Shown here in pieces: positions 1 through 7,811 of a stretch of 64,000 nucleotides of DNA (positions within the stretch are counted from its first letter, which is position 1; every line of letters starts with the position of its first letter). The notes below the pieces were generated by a model. The model searched no databases and was not told the origin of the DNA. It saw only the letters and a program-made list of their open reading frames with translations. Both the position numbers and the translations under genes were made by a program. This DNA comes from Petrotoga mobilis SJ95 (lineage in GTDB: Bacteria > Thermotogota > Thermotogae > Petrotogales > Petrotogaceae), in the NCBI RefSeq assembly GCF_000018605.1, contig NC_010003.1, forward strand, positions 1,650,501 through 1,714,500, given 5' to 3'.

Positions 1-242
1 CGCTCGAATCAATTGCCAGAAATCCAGACAAACTCGCTGGTAAAACAGATCTATATATTTATCCGCCTTTTGAATTTAAAATAATTGATGCTATGATCAC
101 CAATTTTCATCTACCGAAATCTTCACTTCTTTTTCTTGTTTCGGCATTTGCTGGTCAAGATTTTATTATGAACTCCTATGAAATTGCTAAAGAAAAGAAA
201 TATAGGTTTTTTTCGTTTGGAGATGCTATGTTCATAATTTAA
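1..242 (+). CDS. queA: S-adenosylmethionine:tRNA ribosyltransferase-isomerase, C-terminal part
   Basis: This is the last 80 codons of a gene that begins before the window; the reading frame opens at base 3 and stops at TAA 240-242. QueA transfers and isomerises the ribosyl moiety of SAM onto 7-aminomethyl-7-deazaguanine in tRNA, giving epoxyqueuosine at the wobble base. The fragment carries the family's conserved tail: [20 protein letters not shown], then the FHLPKS block and the LVSAFAG block. It is followed by about 150 bp without a gene that contains a short piece of the GC-rich dispersed repeat near 297-315. Identity rests on these motifs and is fairly secure although the catalytic part lies outside the window. 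Confidence 0.9.
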   Translation, partial: LESIARNPDKLAGKTDLYIYPPFEFKIIDAMITNFHLPKSSLLFLVSAFAGQDFIMNSYEIAKEKKYRFFSFGDAMFII

Positions 243-396
243 TTTCTATATTACACACTTTAGAAAAAATTTCAACATAATATTTAAATTTTAAAAGGGT
301 CACAGGGTGGGTTAAAGAAAGTATTCTTTATATTAAAGTTTATTAAATCTTAGACGATAAAAAAAATGAATAAAACTTTGAAGGTTGGGTGATATT

Positions 397-771
397 ATGG
401 GAATATCAAATATTGGGGGAAAAGAAGACTTTTTGATTAACAATCCTATATCTAATAGGCAGCAAATGGAAATGGTGAATGCCAATTTGAAAAATCCTGA
501 AAATTCAAACCAGCCAATCCAAAAAGAAGAGATTACTCCTGACGAACTCGACAAAGTCACTAAGATAATTGAAGATAGATTAAAAAAGCTATCCAATATT
601 TTCAAAGGAGAAGCAAAGTTTGAAATAGAAAGGGATTTGGATATTATTGTTGTAAAAATTATAGATAAAGATAGCAAGCAAATTATAAGACAGATACCAC
701 CTGAAGTCTCTGTGAAACTTGCCAAAGCCCTAAACGATGTTCAAGGCATATTACTTGATGAAATAGCCTGA
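397..771 (+). CDS. flaG: FlaG family flagellar protein
   Basis: A 124-residue protein. The N-terminal half is low-complexity and Asn/Gln-rich. The C-terminal half is a FlaG domain with an acidic/basic helix followed by VVKIIDKDSKQIIRQIPPE, the typical end-domain signature of FlaG. FlaG proteins influence flagellar filament length or flagellin handling and are usually encoded near flagellin genes. I chose ATG 397 because the GGGTGAT box sits just upstream; a TTG at 385 in frame would add four residues with poorer spacing. It is a lone gene facing dus and the two stops almost touch (771/775), so they converge without an obvious terminator. The role in this organism is inferred from the family. 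Confidence 0.8.
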   Translation: MGISNIGGKEDFLINNPISNRQQMEMVNANLKNPENSNQPIQKEEITPDELDKVTKIIEDRLKKLSNIFKGEAKFEIERDLDIIVVKIIDKDSKQIIRQIPPEVSVKLAKALNDVQGILLDEIA

Positions 772-774
772 TCA

Positions 775-1680
775 TTAACGTTTTAATGTTTTATAAACCA
801 TTTCGGCGACATCATTATAAGATAAAAGTAGATCTAAATTTCTTCTTATCTCTTTTGCACCTTCAATCCCAGAAAAGTATTTCATTAATACTTTTCTGAA
901 TTTTTTTACTGCATAGACCTCTGAACCATAAAATTCAATCATAAGTTTCAAGTGCTCTAAGCAAGTATCGATTCTTTCATCTATAGTCGGATTATAATTA
1001 TTCTTTGTGAATATCCAAGGGTTACCGATAGCACCCCTTGCTACTAAAACAAAATCTGCACCATAATTCAACAAATAATCATCTATATCTTTTTTACTAA
1101 ACACATCTCCGCTAGCCCCTAAAGGTATAGTGATCTTCGCTTTTAACTTTTTTAATATTTCTCTATTTGCGATCCCACTGTACATTTGTGACCTAGTTCT
1201 ACCATGAACAATAATATAATCAGCACCTGCTTTTTCCACTGTTTCAGCTACTTCTTCTATATTTATTTGATCGTATCCTAATCTTACCTTTACTCCAACT
1301 GGCAAATCAATACTCTTTTTTAAATTAAAAACTATATCCCCTAATAATTTTGGATTTTTCAATAAAGCTGCCCCTGAACCTTTTTTCACTACTTTATTGA
1401 CAGGACAAGCAGCGTTTATATCTATCCAACTAGCTAAATGCTGGATGGATTTGGCTGCCTCGATAAATTTTGTTGTCTCATTGCCAAAAAGTTGTACGCC
1501 TATATTATCTTCGCCCTTCTGAGGAAGCATTTTTTCAACTTTTTCGTTTTCTCTTATTATTGAATCTACGGAAATCATTTCAGTGAAAGTAAACTTGGCC
1601 CCAAACCTTCTGCAAATCTCTCTAAAAGGGTAATCTGTATAATCAGCCATCGGAGCTAAACCAATTTGATTTTCTAACAT
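775..1680 (-). CDS. dus: tRNA-dihydrouridine synthase (DusB-like)
   Basis: A 301-residue TIM-barrel flavoenzyme that reduces specific uridines in the tRNA D-loop using FMN and NADPH. Visible family motifs are the N-terminal LAPMADYTDYPFR (FMN-binding APM motif), the catalytic-cysteine block INAACPVNKVVKKGSGAALL, the VKVRLGYD strand, the VHGRTRSQMYSG block and the FMN phosphate-binding LVARGAIGNPWIF. The length is slightly short for Dus proteins (usually 310-350) because the C-terminal helical domain is compact. A strong AGGAGG box precedes ATG 1680. It stands alone, convergent with flaG. The DusB-type assignment, as opposed to another bacterial Dus, is by general resemblance only. Confidence 0.9.
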   Translation of the reverse strand: MLENQIGLAPMADYTDYPFREICRRFGAKFTFTEMISVDSIIRENEKVEKMLPQKGEDNIGVQLFGNETTKFIEAAKSIQHLASWIDINAACPVNKVVKKGSGAALLKNPKLLGDIVFNLKKSIDLPVGVKVRLGYDQINIEEVAETVEKAGADYIIVHGRTRSQMYSGIANREILKKLKAKITIPLGASGDVFSKKDIDDYLLNYGADFVLVARGAIGNPWIFTKNNYNPTIDERIDTCLEHLKLMIEFYGSEVYAVKKFRKVLMKYFSGIEGAKEIRRNLDLLLSYNDVAEMVYKTLKR

Positions 1681-1830
1681 CCACTTACTCCTCCTGAATC
1701 TTATTCGTAATTTATTTTAGCTCTTTTCATTAAACAGCTATATACACTAATTTTAAATCTACATACAATAACTAAATTCAAAAATTTTTAGTAAGAATAT
1801 AAAAATTATTGAATTATTTTATTTTTATAC

Positions 1831-1859
1831 TTGACATTCTTTATTTAATCTGTTATAAT
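1831..1859 (+). promoter_or_regulatory. Consensus sigma-70-type promoter for the 37-codon gene
   Basis: TTGACA at 1831-1836 and TATAAT at 1854-1859 are separated by exactly 17 bp. Both hexamers match the consensus perfectly. The start codon of the small gene lies about 50 bp downstream. Confidence 0.85.
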
Positions 1860-1910
1860 TTTTCTGAAATATTTGAAATCAGTTTAAAATTATTAAAGGA
1901 GGTTATAAAA

Positions 1911-2024
1911 ATGTTGAGAAAACCACTGAAAAAAATTAAAAAGGTAGAATCTTATCACACTGCTTATGACATACTTTCGGATGAATTATGGCAGGTTTAT
2001 CTCGAAAACATAAGGAAATTGTGA
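1911..2024 (+). CDS. Small basic protein of 37 residues, unknown function
   Basis: I do not recognise this product. It begins at ATG 1911, seven bases after a strong AAAGGAGG box, and is served by a perfect promoter at 1831-1859, so it is probably well expressed. The N-terminus is very basic (MLRKPLKKIKKVESYH) and the remainder is a predicted amphipathic helix with acidic and aromatic residues ending LWQVYLENIRKL. There is no signal peptide, double-glycine leader or cysteine. The next gene on the same strand, 240 bp on, is an ABC exporter. A peptide substrate for that exporter is therefore possible but unproven; a small regulatory or ribosome-associated protein is an alternative. The in-frame extension back to 1809 lacks a ribosome binding site and overlaps the promoter. 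Confidence 0.65.
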   Translation: MLRKPLKKIKKVESYHTAYDILSDELWQVYLENIRKL

Positions 2025-2093
2025 AAGTAAAGAATATAGATGGATAGTTTAGGACCCTATTTTTCCTTCCTAAGATGGGTGCTGTGGGAGGAC

Positions 2094-2116
2094 GGTAGAT
2101 AAATTAATTATCTACC
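2094..2116. repeat. Palindromic element, 9-bp perfect stem
   Basis: GGTAGATAA, a 5-base AT loop, then TTATCTACC. The same palindrome with matching flanks (GGAC before, TACCCGAT after) occurs inverted at 51319-51361, and a decayed version occurs at 45976-46000. No T-tract follows, so it is not a standard terminator. Confidence 0.7.
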
Positions 2117-2124
2117 TCTACCCG

Positions 2125-2215
2125 ATCTTCCTTATGGGTGGGGAGCGGGGTAAAAGGGTGCTAATAAAAATCCTTTTCCTATCGGGTGGGGAGCGGGGGA
2201 AGGGTGCTAAAACGA
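2125..2215. repeat. GC-rich dispersed intergenic repeat
   Basis: Two units containing GGGTGGGGAGCGGGG followed by a GGGTGCTAA end. They belong to the family found in several other intergenic gaps here (for example 21743, 26089, 29307 and 29397), in sharp contrast to the AT-rich surroundings. Confidence 0.75.
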
Positions 2216-2265
2216 GTTTTAGAATTTCTAAAGAAAAAAACTTATTTATAGGGGGAAGTTAAGGT

Positions 2266-3972
2266 ATGAGTTTGTACACAAGAAGATTGATAAGATATGG
2301 TATAAAAAATTATAAAAAGTATATGGTTTTCGTGTTTCTTTTGGGTGTTGCTGCTTTAGCGTTAGCAGCTTTGAGACCTTTTTTCATTCAGTTTTTAATC
2401 GACGATATAATATCTTTTCAAAGAATTAATATACTGCCTTTTTTCCTTGTCTTTTTAATCGGTATAGTAGCTTTAGAAAGAGTTTTCAATTATTTTTTCA
2501 ATACTTATCATCGAAAAGTTAATTTTATTACTATCAAAAACGAGCAGATGAACCTTTATAATAAAATTCAAAACTCAAAATTTGTTGATTATTCTAAGAT
2601 GGATTCTGGGGATATAATGAGTAGGTTATTGTCTGATATTGATGAAACTTCTTATGCAATGGCCCTTGTATTACCAACCATGTGTTTAAACTTTTTGAAT
2701 TTAATAGTTACTTCTGCTATATTGACTTATCTGAATTGGCAATTATTTTTGATAGTACTTGCTTCTTTACCTTTCTATTGGCTTATTATAAGAAGTTCAC
2801 AAACAAAATTGCAGAATTATTCAAAAATAGAAAGAAAATCTTTTGGAAAATTAACTTCTTCTATAAAAGAAAAGTTAGATGGTCAATTAATTATTAAAGT
2901 ATTTGGGAAAACAAAATACTTTTCAAATTCATTTTCCAAGGATGCGGAAAATTGGGCTATACAAGCGACTAAAGCAGGGATATTTCAAATAACCATTTTA
3001 AATATAGCCTTTTTTATCAGTTATGTAATTCCTGTGATTATATTAGGATTTGGAGGAGTACTTGTGATAAGAGGGAATATATCTTTGGGAACTTTAATAG
3101 CTTTTTATTCTTTTGTGCCATGGATATACGAACCCATAGGAATCATAAATGAAAATTTGGTTCAACTACAACGGGTTGAACCTCTAGCTGAAAGATTCTT
3201 TGAAATCCTCGATATGCCTGAAGAGGAAGGTGATGGTATATATCTTTTCCCCGAGGATTACAACATCGAATACAAAAACGTCTCATTCAAATACAGAGAC
3301 GAGATAGTTTTGAAAAACATAAATCTCTCCATTGGCAAAAACGAAAAGGTAGCGTTGGTAGGAACGAGTGGATCCGGCAAAAGTACTATGGTGAGTCTTC
3401 TTGTGAGATTATATGATCCCACAAACGGTAAAATACTATTAGGAAATAAAAACATAAAAGATTACAAATTACAAGAAATCAGAGAAAAGATAAAGTTAGT
3501 CAGAGGTAACGAACCCTTATTCAACATGACGGTCAAAGAAAACATAATGCTGGATGATGAATTCACCGAAGAAGAATTCATGAAGGCGGTAAAGAAAGCG
3601 AAGGTAGATAAATTCATAGGGCTTTTAGATGAAGGATACGATACTGTAGTGGGAGAAAGGGGAAGTAAGCTATCAGATGGGCAAAGGCAGAGAGTAGCGA
3701 TAGCAAGAGCATTGATAAGGGGACCAAAAGTATTGATACTGGATGAAGCAACGTCAGGGGTAGATTCACAGACAGAAGAAGAAATATTTGATGAATTGAA
3801 AGAGTACGAGATGACTCTGATAATAATATCCCACAGATTATCGACGATAAGAAAAGCAGACAAGGTGATATTATTAAAAGATGGAGAGATAAGAGGAGAA
3901 GGAGTACACGAAGAGTTACTAAAAAATTCTCCCATTTACAAAGAAATAATAGAAAGTCAGTTGGTTGTATGA
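2266..3972 (+). CDS. ABC exporter, fused membrane and ATPase domains
   Basis: A 568-residue half-transporter of the type I exporter fold; it should act as a homodimer or a heterodimer. About six membrane helices occupy residues 15-300. The nucleotide-binding domain follows, with Walker A GTSGSGKST, signature LSDGQRQR, Walker B VLILDEATSG and a switch His in IIISHRLST. The usual Q-loop glutamine appears replaced: the segment reads KLVRGNEPLFN where VPQxxxLF is expected. GGGGGA precedes ATG 2266. The substrate is unknown. The 37-codon gene upstream and the peptide-signalling relic just downstream make peptide export a reasonable guess. A terminator follows at 4015-4039. Confidence 0.9.
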   Translation: MSLYTRRLIRYGIKNYKKYMVFVFLLGVAALALAALRPFFIQFLIDDIISFQRINILPFFLVFLIGIVALERVFNYFFNTYHRKVNFITIKNEQMNLYNKIQNSKFVDYSKMDSGDIMSRLLSDIDETSYAMALVLPTMCLNFLNLIVTSAILTYLNWQLFLIVLASLPFYWLIIRSSQTKLQNYSKIERKSFGKLTSSIKEKLDGQLIIKVFGKTKYFSNSFSKDAENWAIQATKAGIFQITILNIAFFISYVIPVIILGFGGVLVIRGNISLGTLIAFYSFVPWIYEPIGIINENLVQLQRVEPLAERFFEILDMPEEEGDGIYLFPEDYNIEYKNVSFKYRDEIVLKNINLSIGKNEKVALVGTSGSGKSTMVSLLVRLYDPTNGKILLGNKNIKDYKLQEIREKIKLVRGNEPLFNMTVKENIMLDDEFTEEEFMKAVKKAKVDKFIGLLDEGYDTVVGERGSKLSDGQRQRVAIARALIRGPKVLILDEATSGVDSQTEEEIFDELKEYEMTLIIISHRLSTIRKADKVILLKDGEIRGEGVHEELLKNSPIYKEIIESQLVV

Positions 3973-4014
3973 AAAGTTAATTAGCCATTATTTTCAAGAG
4001 AACCTAATTTCTGA

Positions 4015-4039
4015 AAAGACGCCCAACATGGGCGTTTTT
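4015..4039 (+). terminator. Rho-independent terminator after the ABC exporter
   Basis: Stem ACGCCC/GGGCGT with a five-base loop followed by TTTTT on the plus strand. The complementary A-run on the left means it could also serve the minus-strand relic at 4043-4182. Confidence 0.75.
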
Positions 4040-4042
4040 AAA

Positions 4043-4182
4043 TTAAAAATTGCTGATAATTTTGATGAACTCTTCTCTCTCTCTTCCTCTTCAAAAACAT
4101 AAAAAGAAACAACAGAAGGTTTTCTCTGTAATACTTTATCAATGCGTATTTGAAACCATTTAAAAAAATACTTGAAAATCAT
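4043..4182 (-). pseudogene. C-terminal relic of the TPR/HTH peptide-receptor family
   Basis: The minus-strand frame contains LQRKPSVVSFYVFEEEERE, which matches the C-terminus of the proteins encoded at 49586-51307 and 60691-62164 (LKRKPSALSFYVFEGEEREE). A one-base slip in the run of GA repeats then breaks the frame. After it the other frame reads EFIKIISNF and stops at 4043-4045, matching EFVEIISNF of the intact copy. The sequence upstream of the relic (4183-4260) matches the intergenic control region of the other two loci. About 1.6 kb of coding sequence has therefore been lost, fusing the control region to the last 30 or so codons. Confidence 0.8.
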
Positions 4183-4199
4183 TTGGAAAAGTGTATTAT
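4172..4199 (+). promoter_or_regulatory. Promoter of the small membrane protein/ABC operon, shared with the peptide loci
   Basis: TTGAAA at 4172-4177 and TATTAT at 4194-4199 are 16 bp apart. The same hexamers and spacing lie in front of both secreted-peptide genes at 49290-49317 and 60395-60422. The spacer palindrome CCATATGG of those copies is partly degraded here to CATTTGG. Confidence 0.65.
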
Positions 4200-4269
4200 T
4201 AAAATGAGGGATTGGATTATTTGAAATTTTAGTTTTAATTTAAAGAATAATCTAAGGGGGAATATTAAC

Positions 4270-4449
4270 ATGTCTAATTTAGTGGCTGTTTTTGTGATTC
4301 TCACCATAGGCTACGCTTTACGAACAACATACGAGTTCCGCATTGGAGAAGGCAAAGGTTTTCTAAAATTATTCCTTAAAAATTTTGTAACACCAACATT
4401 AGTAATTTTATTTCTTATCATGCTATCTCATCTTTTAGGAGGAAGATAG
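4270..4449 (+). CDS. Small membrane protein, 59 residues
   Basis: An unrecognised two-helix membrane protein. Hydrophobic segments lie at residues 3-16 (SNLVAVFVILTIGY) and 40-55 (TPTLVILFLIMLSH), with a basic, Gly/Lys/Phe-rich loop between. AAGGGGG lies nine bases before ATG 4270. Its stop at 4447-4449 is four bases before the next start, so it is the first gene of an operon with an ABC ATPase and permease. The promoter region is the one used by the secreted-peptide genes elsewhere in the window. It may be a subunit of the transporter or a small immunity protein; neither is shown. Confidence 0.7.
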   Translation: MSNLVAVFVILTIGYALRTTYEFRIGEGKGFLKLFLKNFVTPTLVILFLIMLSHLLGGR

Positions 4450-4453
4450 ATTT

Positions 4454-5368
4454 ATGGATACGATAATATTAAAAGATATTCGAAAGGTTTATAAAAACGG
4501 GGTAGAAGCTTTGAAAGATATAAATATTTCAATAAAGGCCGGAGAAATTGTAGGATTGATAGGGCCAAACGGCGCAGGAAAAACTACCCTGCTAAATATA
4601 ATATTAGGACTTTTGAAACCAACTGAAGGGGTTTCAAAAATTTTAGGGGTAGATACTGATAAGATGACCAAGCGTGAAAGAAAAAAGATAGGTTTTATTT
4701 TGGACGGACCTGGTCTATATGATGATTTAACCGTTGATGAAAATATAAAGTTCTGGAGTGAATTATATGAGGTTTCCCAAATACGGGGAGAAGCACTACT
4801 AAACCAATGGGGACTTTATGAAAATAAGGGAAGTTTAGTTAAGGAACTTTCCGCAGGTATGAAACAAAAGTTAGCCATATCAAGAGCATTTTTGCATGAT
4901 CCTTCAATTGTTTTAATGGATGAACCCACGTCCAATCTTGATCCTGTAGCCAGGAAAAACATGGTAGAATTTTTAAAAAGCTTACATGATAAAGAAAAAA
5001 CGCTTTTAATAACCTCTCATGATCTTTTCGATATAGAAAGAATATGTTCAAGGATAATACTTTTGAGAAAAGGACAAATAGTTGTATCTGGAAATATGGA
5101 AGAATTGAAAGAGGCTTTGGGAGTTAGAATGGGTGTAACGATAAAGGTAAGTAACAAAATTCCCGATGATATAATAAATGAGATTTCCAAGGATTCTGAA
5201 ATAAATGTAATAGGGGAAAAAGAGTTGATACTCTCTGGGGATAAAATAAGTCCACCATCAGTAGTCCGATATCTTGTGAATAAAGGAATAGACGTTGAAA
5301 GGGTGGAAGAAGAAAAAGTAACGCTTGAGGATATATATACTTATATCGTGAAGGAGGACGAAGAATGA
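4454..5368 (+). CDS. ABC transporter ATP-binding protein
   Basis: A 304-residue ATPase of the ABC-2/bacitracin-type (CcmA/NatA-like) group. It shows Walker A GPNGAGKTT near residue 37, signature LSAGMKQKLA, Walker B IVLMDEPTSNLDP and the switch His in LLITSHDL. The last 80 residues are the extra C-terminal domain common in this group (ending LEDIYTYIVKEDEE). It partners the permease that follows, whose start overlaps its stop by ATGA. Such pairs commonly export drugs, lipids or antimicrobial peptides or give self-immunity. Its position behind a peptide-locus promoter makes immunity or export of a peptide the most attractive, but unproven, role. Confidence 0.9.
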   Translation: MDTIILKDIRKVYKNGVEALKDINISIKAGEIVGLIGPNGAGKTTLLNIILGLLKPTEGVSKILGVDTDKMTKRERKKIGFILDGPGLYDDLTVDENIKFWSELYEVSQIRGEALLNQWGLYENKGSLVKELSAGMKQKLAISRAFLHDPSIVLMDEPTSNLDPVARKNMVEFLKSLHDKEKTLLITSHDLFDIERICSRIILLRKGQIVVSGNMEELKEALGVRMGVTIKVSNKIPDDIINEISKDSEINVIGEKELILSGDKISPPSVVRYLVNKGIDVERVEEEKVTLEDIYTYIVKEDEE

Positions 5369-6012
5369 TGAGAGCCCTAATTAAAAAAGAGTTACGAATG
5401 TTCATAAGGAAACGATTTCAATTATTGCTTTTTTTGACGGTTATTACAATCTTTATAATAGCGTTTAATTTGGAAAATTCAAATAATTTAAACCCTATTC
5501 TTATCTCCTCTTTTATGGTTACTTTTTTCGTGCCTTATTCATTTGGTTGGATAAGCTTTCAAAAAGAGAAGGAGAATAAAAACATCTCATACCTTTTGGC
5601 ATCACCTTTAAATATAAAAGAAATATTCTTGGGGAAAATGTTGGCAGTATTATTGTTCACCCAGGTATTTATGTTATGGGGAGTTATTGTGCAATATATA
5701 ACAAACATTTTTTTTATGGGAGTAATTCCTAGTTTTGAAATACTTTTGACGGTATTGATAGCCTTTCCGATTTGGTCGGCGGTACTTAGTGGGTTAGTTG
5801 GAGTAGGGCTTCTCGTGTTTGATAACCCTTTCATAATTAGAATCCTTCTATTTTTATTCATATTTTTTGTGGGAATAAATGGAAATCTGTGGGAAAAGTT
5901 AATTATTTTAGAAAAATGGCAAAATCTTATTTTGATATTTCTGGGATTAATGGCTATGTTAGGAATCATCTACTTCGTAGATATCTTTGGTAAAAGATTG
6001 ATGGTTGAATAA
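5365..6012 (+). CDS. ABC-2 type permease subunit
   Basis: A 215-residue, very hydrophobic protein with about six membrane segments: FLTVITIFIIAFNL, ILISSFMVTFFVPYSFGW, LFTQVFMLWGVIVQYI, ILLTVLIAFPIWSAVLSGLV and two near the C-terminus. A cytoplasmic FQKEKENKNISYLLASPLN loop followed by KEIFLGKM is typical of ABC-2 permeases. Two adjacent ATGs are present; the first overlaps the ATPase stop, indicating translational coupling. At 215 residues it is short for the family, yet complete. The 195 bp after it hold only a decayed AbrB-like scrap. Confidence 0.85.
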   Translation: MMRALIKKELRMFIRKRFQLLLFLTVITIFIIAFNLENSNNLNPILISSFMVTFFVPYSFGWISFQKEKENKNISYLLASPLNIKEIFLGKMLAVLLFTQVFMLWGVIVQYITNIFFMGVIPSFEILLTVLIAFPIWSAVLSGLVGVGLLVFDNPFIIRILLFLFIFFVGINGNLWEKLIILEKWQNLILIFLGLMAMLGIIYFVDIFGKRLMVE

Positions 6013-6315
6013 GAAAAACAGATCCCAGAAAATATGCATATACTTGAGGGAAATTTGGTGTACAAGGTGAGTGCTACAATTTAGCGTGGAAATTTAGTTA
6101 TACCAGAAAAAGCGAAGAGTAGATTTTTTAAAATTAAAGAAAAAGAATTAGTATGATCAATAACTTGTTTTTTATAATAGAATTCTGGTGGTAATTATTT
6201 AACCTCATTGTTTCCTGTGACAGAACAGTCTAACGGCATACTTTTATGGATATTGTTAGGAGTAGGGATATTTTTACGTTTCACATCTATACATATTATA
6301 CGAGGGGGAAATTCA

Positions 6316-7587
6316 ATGACAAATGAGCAAAAAAGAAACTTTTTGCTATATTCTGCAGGTAGGCTTGTATCTTTAATAGGAACTGGCGTACAAATGATTG
6401 CTTTACCTCTTTATATTCTTGATCTTACAGGCTCTGGAACCCTTATGGGTACATTTGCTCTTTTAAGCATGCTTCCAGGATTAATTTTTTCACCGATAGC
6501 AGGGGTTTTGGGAGATCGAAGAAATCGAAAGAAAATTATGGTGAATATGGACTATTTACGTGGGATAATTATACTTTTTATGGCATATTCAGCCTATCAA
6601 GGTTGGATGAACATCGCCTTTATCTTCACTGCTCAAGTATTTATTTCTATATTAGACAGTGTTTTCGGCGGCTCAACCAATGCGATGCTTCCAGACTTAG
6701 TCCCTATTGAATTCCTCACAAAAGCTAATTCATTAAATTCTTCAATAAATGGTATTTCTAATATTATAGGACCAATTCTTGGAGGAATCATATATGGATT
6801 TGGCGGAATAAAAGTTGTGTTTCTTATAAATGGAATTTCCTTCGTTATTTCTGCTATAAGCGAAATGTTTATTACTTACGTACCACATTTTGAAGGTAAG
6901 CAGAAAATATCCTTTAAATCCATGTTTTCAGACATCAAAGAAGGCTTAGTTTTTATAAGAGGAAGAAAGGGTTTGAAAGAACTGCTTTTATTTGCATTGG
7001 TTGTCAATTTTTTAATGGCTCCTATTCTTACGATTGTGCTCCCTTATGTATTAAGGCAAGAAATTGGGTTTACGAGCGAACAGTATGGAATCACACAATC
7101 ATCTTTTACCGTGGGAATACTAATTGGCAGTATTTTAATTGGTACTATTTTTTCTAAAAGTAATCCAAAAAAATCTATGACACTCGGTTTAACAGTAGAG
7201 GCTGTCATGTTTTTCATCATTTCAGGTTTATTTTTTCCTAATATCGTTACCAAATTCGGAGGTGCCTCATGGACCTTCTTAATAATTTTGTACATAAACC
7301 TTATGATAATAGGTGTGAGCAATGCTTTTATAAATATACCTATTGATACCAACATGCAAAAAATGACACCAACCAACGTAAGATCTCGTGTTTTTACAGT
7401 TTTGGGGTTGATTGCTCAAGGAGCTGTACCTGTTGGTATGCAGATATATGGTATTCTTTTAGATTTAATGAAGGGATATCAAATTGCACTGTTTGCGAGC
7501 ATAGTATCAGTTATTGTAATTATCCTCTTTTTAAAAATTGCACCAGAAGAAACGTTCAATCCTAAACCTGTTAGTGAAGAAGCGTGA
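6316..7587 (+). CDS. MFS efflux transporter (macrolide-efflux type)
   Basis: A 423-residue protein starting at ATG 6316, preceded by GAGGGGG; the open frame back to 6208 has no ribosome site. Twelve membrane segments are apparent. The family hallmark after helix 2 is the loop GVLGDRRNRKKIM, and the central DIKEGLVFIRGRKGLKELL loop is shared with the two efflux MFS copies at 19718 and 43709, to which it is a distant relative. Helix 10-11 motif MQKMTPTNVRSRVF is also typical of this DHA3 (MefA-like) group, which exports drugs by proton antiport. The substrate is unknown. Confidence 0.85.
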   Translation: MTNEQKRNFLLYSAGRLVSLIGTGVQMIALPLYILDLTGSGTLMGTFALLSMLPGLIFSPIAGVLGDRRNRKKIMVNMDYLRGIIILFMAYSAYQGWMNIAFIFTAQVFISILDSVFGGSTNAMLPDLVPIEFLTKANSLNSSINGISNIIGPILGGIIYGFGGIKVVFLINGISFVISAISEMFITYVPHFEGKQKISFKSMFSDIKEGLVFIRGRKGLKELLLFALVVNFLMAPILTIVLPYVLRQEIGFTSEQYGITQSSFTVGILIGSILIGTIFSKSNPKKSMTLGLTVEAVMFFIISGLFFPNIVTKFGGASWTFLIILYINLMIIGVSNAFINIPIDTNMQKMTPTNVRSRVFTVLGLIAQGAVPVGMQIYGILLDLMKGYQIALFASIVSVIVIILFLKIAPEETFNPKPVSEEA

Positions 7588-7614
7588 AAGTCGAACCTAG
7601 ATAAAATCAATTTA

Positions 7615-7713
7615 TTATTTAGTGTTTTTTGAATATATATGTTTTTCCACAATCTTTATTTCTTCTTCTGTTAAACCATATAACGAATATACCAATCTGT
7701 CTATCTCTTGTTC
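7615..7713 (-). pseudogene. C-terminal scrap of an Eco57I-type methyltransferase gene
   Basis: The minus-strand frame reads EQEIDRLVYSLYGLTEEEIK and stops at 7615-7617. This closely resembles the end of the methyltransferase encoded at 10075-13437 (EQEIDRLVYKLYELTKEDVE). It lies just downstream of the RloC-like gene, 2.3 kb from the intact methyltransferase terminus. It looks like the original tail of the operon, or of a sister copy, separated when the RloC-like gene was acquired. Confidence 0.6.
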
Positions 7714-7811
7714 TCAGGAAAAAGTTTTGGAGCGGTGTTCCACTCTGATCCTCCCAAGATGTGAGAATATTTGAATAGATCAACAATCTTTTTTTGCCTT
7801 ATAAATTATGT

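Noticed and set aside
6050-6155. AbrB/SpoVT-like frame (RGNLVIPEKAKSRFFKI) after the ABC permease
   Set aside because: The frame is interrupted by a stop and has no start or ribosome site; the resemblance is too short to list as a gene.
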